DNA from: Zeimonas sediminis
GTDB taxonomy: Bacteria; Pseudomonadota; Gammaproteobacteria; Burkholderiales; Burkholderiaceae_E
Direction: 5' to 3'
NCBI RefSeq assembly: GCF_023721795.1
Contig: NZ_JAMQYE010000001.1
Coordinates: 1,116,001 to 1,180,000 of the forward strand
DNA: 64,000 bases
This document shows positions 59,934 to 64,000 of the stretch, one piece after another. The notes beneath the pieces are model-generated. The model had not been told where the DNA came from and ran no database searches. It was given only the letters and a program-made list of their open reading frames with translations. Both the position numbers and the translations under genes were made by a program. Position 1 is the first letter of the stretch. Each line of letters starts with the position of its first letter.

Positions 59934-62340
59934 ACTCCTCGCAAGGCGGCTCGGCCGGACCGCGGCCCTCTGCCTGGCGGGGGTCGCCTTCGGCGCCGCC
60001 GCCCAGTCCAGGCTCGCCACCGTCGAGCCGAGCTCCGCAGTCCTCACCTCGCCGGCGGCCATCGCGGCGCCGGCCGTCCCGGTCGCCCCCCAGCCCCTTC
60101 TCGGCAGCTACGACGTCACGCTGAACACCCGCACGACCGGCGCGCCGGTGCTGGCCGCCCGCGACGCCGCGGGCGCGCTGTGGCTGGACGAATCGGCGCT
60201 GCGCCAGTGGAAAGTGAGGCTGCCCGGGGCCGAGCGCGCGCGGATCGACGGGCTGGAGATGGTCCGCCTGGACCGGGTGCCCGGCACCCGCTTCGAGGTC
60301 GACGAGCGCCGCCAGGCGATCGCCCTGTACGTCGATCCCGGCCTGCTGACCGGCACCCGCTTCGACCTGAGCCCCGTCTCCGAGAAACCGGTGGCGCGGG
60401 CGCCGCACTGGGGCGGATTCCTCAACTACTCGCTCTTCGGCTACGCCTCGAGTGCCGAGTCCGACGCGGCAGGCCTGTTCGAGGCCGGGGTGTTCGGCCC
60501 TCGCGGCACCGGCCTGCTGAGCTTCGGCGTGAACACTGCCACCCTTGCCGGCACCACCGGCAGCGCGATCCGCTACGAGACGAGCTGGCGCCGCGACGAA
60601 CCCGGCACGATGCGCTCGCTGGTGGTCGGCGACTCGATCAGCCGCCCCGGCTTCTACGGCCGCGCGGTGCGCTTCGGCGGGATCCAGTACGGCAAGAACT
60701 TCGCGCTGCAGCCGGGCTTCGTGGCCTCGCCGCTGGTCGGCCTGCAGGGCACGGCCGCCCTCCCCTCCACCGTGGACGTCTACCTGAACAACCAGCGAAT
60801 CGCCTCGCAGCAGGTCGAACCGGGGCCGTTCACGATCGACAACGTGCCGGCGGTCAGCGGCAGCGGCACCCTGCAACTGGTCGTGCGCGACGCATTCGGC
60901 CAGCAGCGGGTGATCTCGGAATCGTTCTACGGCAGCCCCTCGCTGCTCGCGCCGGGCCTGGACGACTACGCGTTCAGCATCGGCGCGCAGCGGCGCAATT
61001 ACGGCATCGAGAGCACGGACTACGGCGGCGCGCAGGCGATGGCGCTGTGGCGCCGCGGCCTGAGCCGCGCGCTGACCGTCGAGGCGCGCACCGAGGCCGA
61101 CGAGACGGTCGCCTCGGCGGGCCTGGCCGCCGACGTGCTCGTCGGCAGCCTGGGCATCGCCTCGCTGGGCGCGGCCGCAAGCTCCGGCGATGATGCCAGC
61201 GGCGGCCTGTGGATGGCCGGCTTCGATCGCCAGGCGGGGCGCTACAGCTTCGGGGTTCGGGGAACCTTCACCTCGGACGGCTTCAGGCAGGTCGGCGACA
61301 TCGAAGGCTTCTCGACCGCGGAACGCAGCATCACGGCACGCGCGGCCCTGAACCTGGGAAGGTGGGGCTCGGTCGGGGCGGCGGCCGTGTCCCAGCGCTA
61401 TCACGAGGCCACGCGCCCGGGCATCGACACCGGCACCGTGACCTGGTCCGGCCGGATCGGCAAGGCCGCCAGCGTTTCGATGTCGCTGAGCCGGTCGGTC
61501 GGCGCGCAGGACAGCACGACGATGTACGCGAACCTGACGATCCCGCTGGGCTCTCGGACAATGATGTCCGCCAGCAGCGTGGACAGGCTTTCCGGCGGCG
61601 TCGACGCGAGCCGGCAGAGCCTCGCGCTCGGCCGCAGCCTGCCCGGCTTCGGCGAGGGCTGGGGCTACCGGCTCTTCGCCGACACCGACCGGCGAGCCGA
61701 GGCGGGCGCGAGCGTCGCGACGCGCAGGGCGGTGATCCGCGGCGAGGTGGCCGACGTGTCGGGCGTCACGGCGGCGCGCGCGAGCGTCGAGGGCGCGGTG
61801 GCCACGGTCGGCGGCCACACCTTCCTGGCCAGGCCGATCACGGACAGCTTCGCGGTCGTTTCCACCGGAGGGGTGCCCGGAATCGGCGTCCAGCAGGAGA
61901 ACCAGCCCGCCGGCAAGACCGACGCGAGCGGCAAGGTGGTGCTGACGCCGCTGCGCGCCTACATGCCGAACAAGATCTCGCTCGACGCGCTGTCCACCCC
62001 GATGGGCGTGGCGATCGGCACCTCCACGCAGGTCGTCGTTCCGACCTGGCGCTCTGGCGTCTTCCTCGAGTTCGACGTCCGGCGCGGGCGCAGCGCGCTG
62101 GTTAGCCTGCTCACGCCGGACGGCTCGCCCATGCCCACCGCGGCGCAGGTCACCGACAGCGCGAGCGGCCAGCGGCTGCCGGTCGGCCTGGGCGGCGAGG
62201 TCTTCCTGACCGGCCTGCCGGACGGCGGCACGCGCCTGCGGATCGAGCTCCGCGGCAAGACCTGCGTGGTGGACGTCAAGCCCGAGGGCGACGACCCGGT
62301 GCTCGAGCTCGGGCCCTACCGATGCGGCGGCGGAGCATGA
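59890..62340 (+). CDS. Outer membrane usher (CsuD-like)
   Basis: The 816-residue product is of the archaic usher class. It begins inside the chaperone gene (ATG 59890) and has a signal sequence near residues 22-40. The N-terminal domain (LGSYDVTLNTRTTGAPVLAA), the barrel with plug (VDVYLNNQRIASQQVEPGPF) and the C-terminal domains (SARGQRLPVGLGGEVFLTG-like SASGQRLPVGLGGEVFLTGL) are visible. Cys pairs near the end (CVVDVKP and GPYRCGGGA) are typical. It translocates pilin-chaperone complexes. Confidence 0.9.
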   Translation: MASLSGPSLRSDGAELLARRLGRTAALCLAGVAFGAAAQSRLATVEPSSAVLTSPAAIAAPAVPVAPQPLLGSYDVTLNTRTTGAPVLAARDAAGALWLDESALRQWKVRLPGAERARIDGLEMVRLDRVPGTRFEVDERRQAIALYVDPGLLTGTRFDLSPVSEKPVARAPHWGGFLNYSLFGYASSAESDAAGLFEAGVFGPRGTGLLSFGVNTATLAGTTGSAIRYETSWRRDEPGTMRSLVVGDSISRPGFYGRAVRFGGIQYGKNFALQPGFVASPLVGLQGTAALPSTVDVYLNNQRIASQQVEPGPFTIDNVPAVSGSGTLQLVVRDAFGQQRVISESFYGSPSLLAPGLDDYAFSIGAQRRNYGIESTDYGGAQAMALWRRGLSRALTVEARTEADETVASAGLAADVLVGSLGIASLGAAASSGDDASGGLWMAGFDRQAGRYSFGVRGTFTSDGFRQVGDIEGFSTAERSITARAALNLGRWGSVGAAAVSQRYHEATRPGIDTGTVTWSGRIGKAASVSMSLSRSVGAQDSTTMYANLTIPLGSRTMMSASSVDRLSGGVDASRQSLALGRSLPGFGEGWGYRLFADTDRRAEAGASVATRRAVIRGEVADVSGVTAARASVEGAVATVGGHTFLARPITDSFAVVSTGGVPGIGVQQENQPAGKTDASGKVVLTPLRAYMPNKISLDALSTPMGVAIGTSTQVVVPTWRSGVFLEFDVRRGRSALVSLLTPDGSPMPTAAQVTDSASGQRLPVGLGGEVFLTGLPDGGTRLRIELRGKTCVVDVKPEGDDPVLELGPYRCGGGA

Positions 62341-62831
62341 AGCGCGTCGCCGCCTGGCTCGCGGCCCCTGCCGCGCTGTTGCTGGCGCACGAGGCGCGCG
62401 CGCAGGTCGGCTGCGAGGTCGACGTGGCGCCGATCAGCTTCGGCGTCTACGACACGCTGAGCCCGGCCGCGAACCAGGCCGCTGGCTCGGTCACCGTCAC
62501 CTGCCGCCTGCTCGACCCGAACGCCGCCGAGCGGATCAGCTATTCGATCGCGCTCGGCCCCGGCTCGGGCAGCTATGCGCGGCGGACGATGCGCGCCGCC
62601 GGCAGCGCCGAAACGCTCGGCTACAACATCCACCTGCGCGCCGTCTCGCCCGCGACCGTGTGGGGCGACGGCACCGGCGGCACCGTGACCGCCTCCGGCT
62701 CGATGACGATCAACAAGAACTCGGACAGGCGCCCGCTGGTGCTTCCGCTCGTCGGCGTGATCGCGCCGATGCAGCCCGTCTCTCCAGGTCTCTACAGCGA
62801 CACGCTGACCGTCACCGTCACCTGGAACTGA
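62337..62831 (+). CDS. SCPU-domain minor pilin or tip adhesin (CsuE-like position)
   Basis: The 164-residue product starts at the ATG at 62337, overlapping the usher stop (ATGA). The signal peptide ends near ARAQVG. The domain shows CEVDVAPISFGVYDTLSP, GSVTVTCRLLDPNAAERISY and the final YSDTLTVTVTWN, typical of SCPU subunits. It is a one-domain protein, shorter than the two-domain CsuE tip adhesin, so it may be a minor or tip subunit. No further pilin gene follows. Confidence 0.87.
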   Translation: MKRVAAWLAAPAALLLAHEARAQVGCEVDVAPISFGVYDTLSPAANQAAGSVTVTCRLLDPNAAERISYSIALGPGSGSYARRTMRAAGSAETLGYNIHLRAVSPATVWGDGTGGTVTASGSMTINKNSDRRPLVLPLVGVIAPMQPVSPGLYSDTLTVTVTWN

Positions 62832-62915
62832 TCGCCGCGGGCAGCGCACCGCCGCGGGAGCGGACGACCGACTCCCTGCACGGCGTGCCGGCACCTGCCG
62901 AGGCGCGCCGCCGTC

Positions 62916-62921
62916 TATAAT
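62916..62921 (+). promoter_or_regulatory. -10 element of the argG promoter
   Basis: TATAAT is a perfect -10 hexamer in an otherwise GC-rich gap. No clear -35 hexamer lies 17 bases upstream (ACCTGC at 62893-62898). Transcription would begin near the start of the hairpin at 62931. Confidence 0.6.
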
Positions 62922-62930
62922 TTAAGGTTT

Positions 62931-62953
62931 GGCTCGCCCGCCCCGGGCGAGCC
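62931..62953 (+). promoter_or_regulatory. Perfect hairpin at the start of the argG leader
   Basis: GGCTCGCCCG and CGGGCGAGCC pair perfectly over ten bases around a CCC loop. The hairpin begins nine bases after the -10 hexamer and ends 25 bases before the argG start codon. It could protect the mRNA 5' end or be part of regulation. No T-tract of terminator length follows. Confidence 0.75.
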
Positions 62954-62978
62954 TCGTTAAATCATCGAAAGGCGCCCC

Positions 62979-64000
<1,022 letters not shown>

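Noticed and set aside
59797-61818. Long minus-strand open frame opposite the usher gene
   Set aside because: The composition is typical of antisense frames in GC-rich genes and the usher frame carries recognisable domains.

Overview
The window is very GC-rich and almost fully coding. The c-type cytochrome maturation genes (ccmEFGH), several Bug/TctC-type binding receptors, a TRAP transporter, acyl-CoA metabolism with CaiB-type CoA transferases and a Csu/SCPU-type chaperone-usher pilus together suggest a betaproteobacterium of the Burkholderiales. The genus cannot be fixed from the sequence. No rRNA, tRNA, CRISPR array or insertion sequence was recognised.

Layout. 1-3530: the end of a cytochrome c maturation operon. 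3574-6411: an MFS permease with a periplasmic copper chaperone of unusual composition, then a TSUP permease. 6499-7730: a VapBC module and an NlpC/P60 lipoprotein. 7865-14502: a GntR regulator divergent from a TRAP transporter followed by catabolic enzymes, probably an uptake and degradation cluster for an unidentified organic acid. 14524-18383: a broken AbiEii-type nucleotidyltransferase with its intact HTH partner, then VanZ-like, polysaccharide pyruvyltransferase-like and PP-loop genes. 18361-22002: a GntR/Bug receptor/aconitase X unit.

22000-27000 is a dense toxin-antitoxin region on the minus strand. It holds an intact RES/Xre pair, an intact HigBA pair, an XRE protein joined to a FitA-like domain, two tandem RelB-like antitoxins each followed by a broken ParE-like toxin, an XRE remnant and a remnant of the ManC cupin tail. 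A GDP-mannose hydrolase-like Nudix gene lies among them. An 82-bp non-coding repeat, 88% identical between its two copies, precedes each RelB-like antitoxin.

27033-31952: a LysR gene broken by a 20-bp tandem duplication, and an SsuABC-like ABC importer with two permeases and an unknown small membrane protein. 31993-44848: acyl-CoA metabolism, with two CaiB-type CoA transferases, two carboxyltransferases, a 73-residue biotin carrier, MaoC hydratase, two acyl-CoA dehydrogenases, two Bug receptors, and GntR and LysR regulators. 44850-46769: two PIN-type toxin-antitoxin modules flank a VapC remnant. 46797-55179: a MacAB/Lol-like ABC system, an aldo/keto reductase, an ECF-like sigma factor, an OmpR/EnvZ-type two-component pair and DNA polymerase IV. 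55235-62831: a LuxR-type two-component pair with a PDZ-like sensor, next to a chaperone-usher pilus operon with a hairpin-rich leader. The window ends inside argG.

The most distinctive signals are the repeated pattern of intact antitoxins beside dead toxins, the apparent DNA-binding-domain swap in the XRE-FitA protein, and the repeat that is better conserved than the genes it accompanies.
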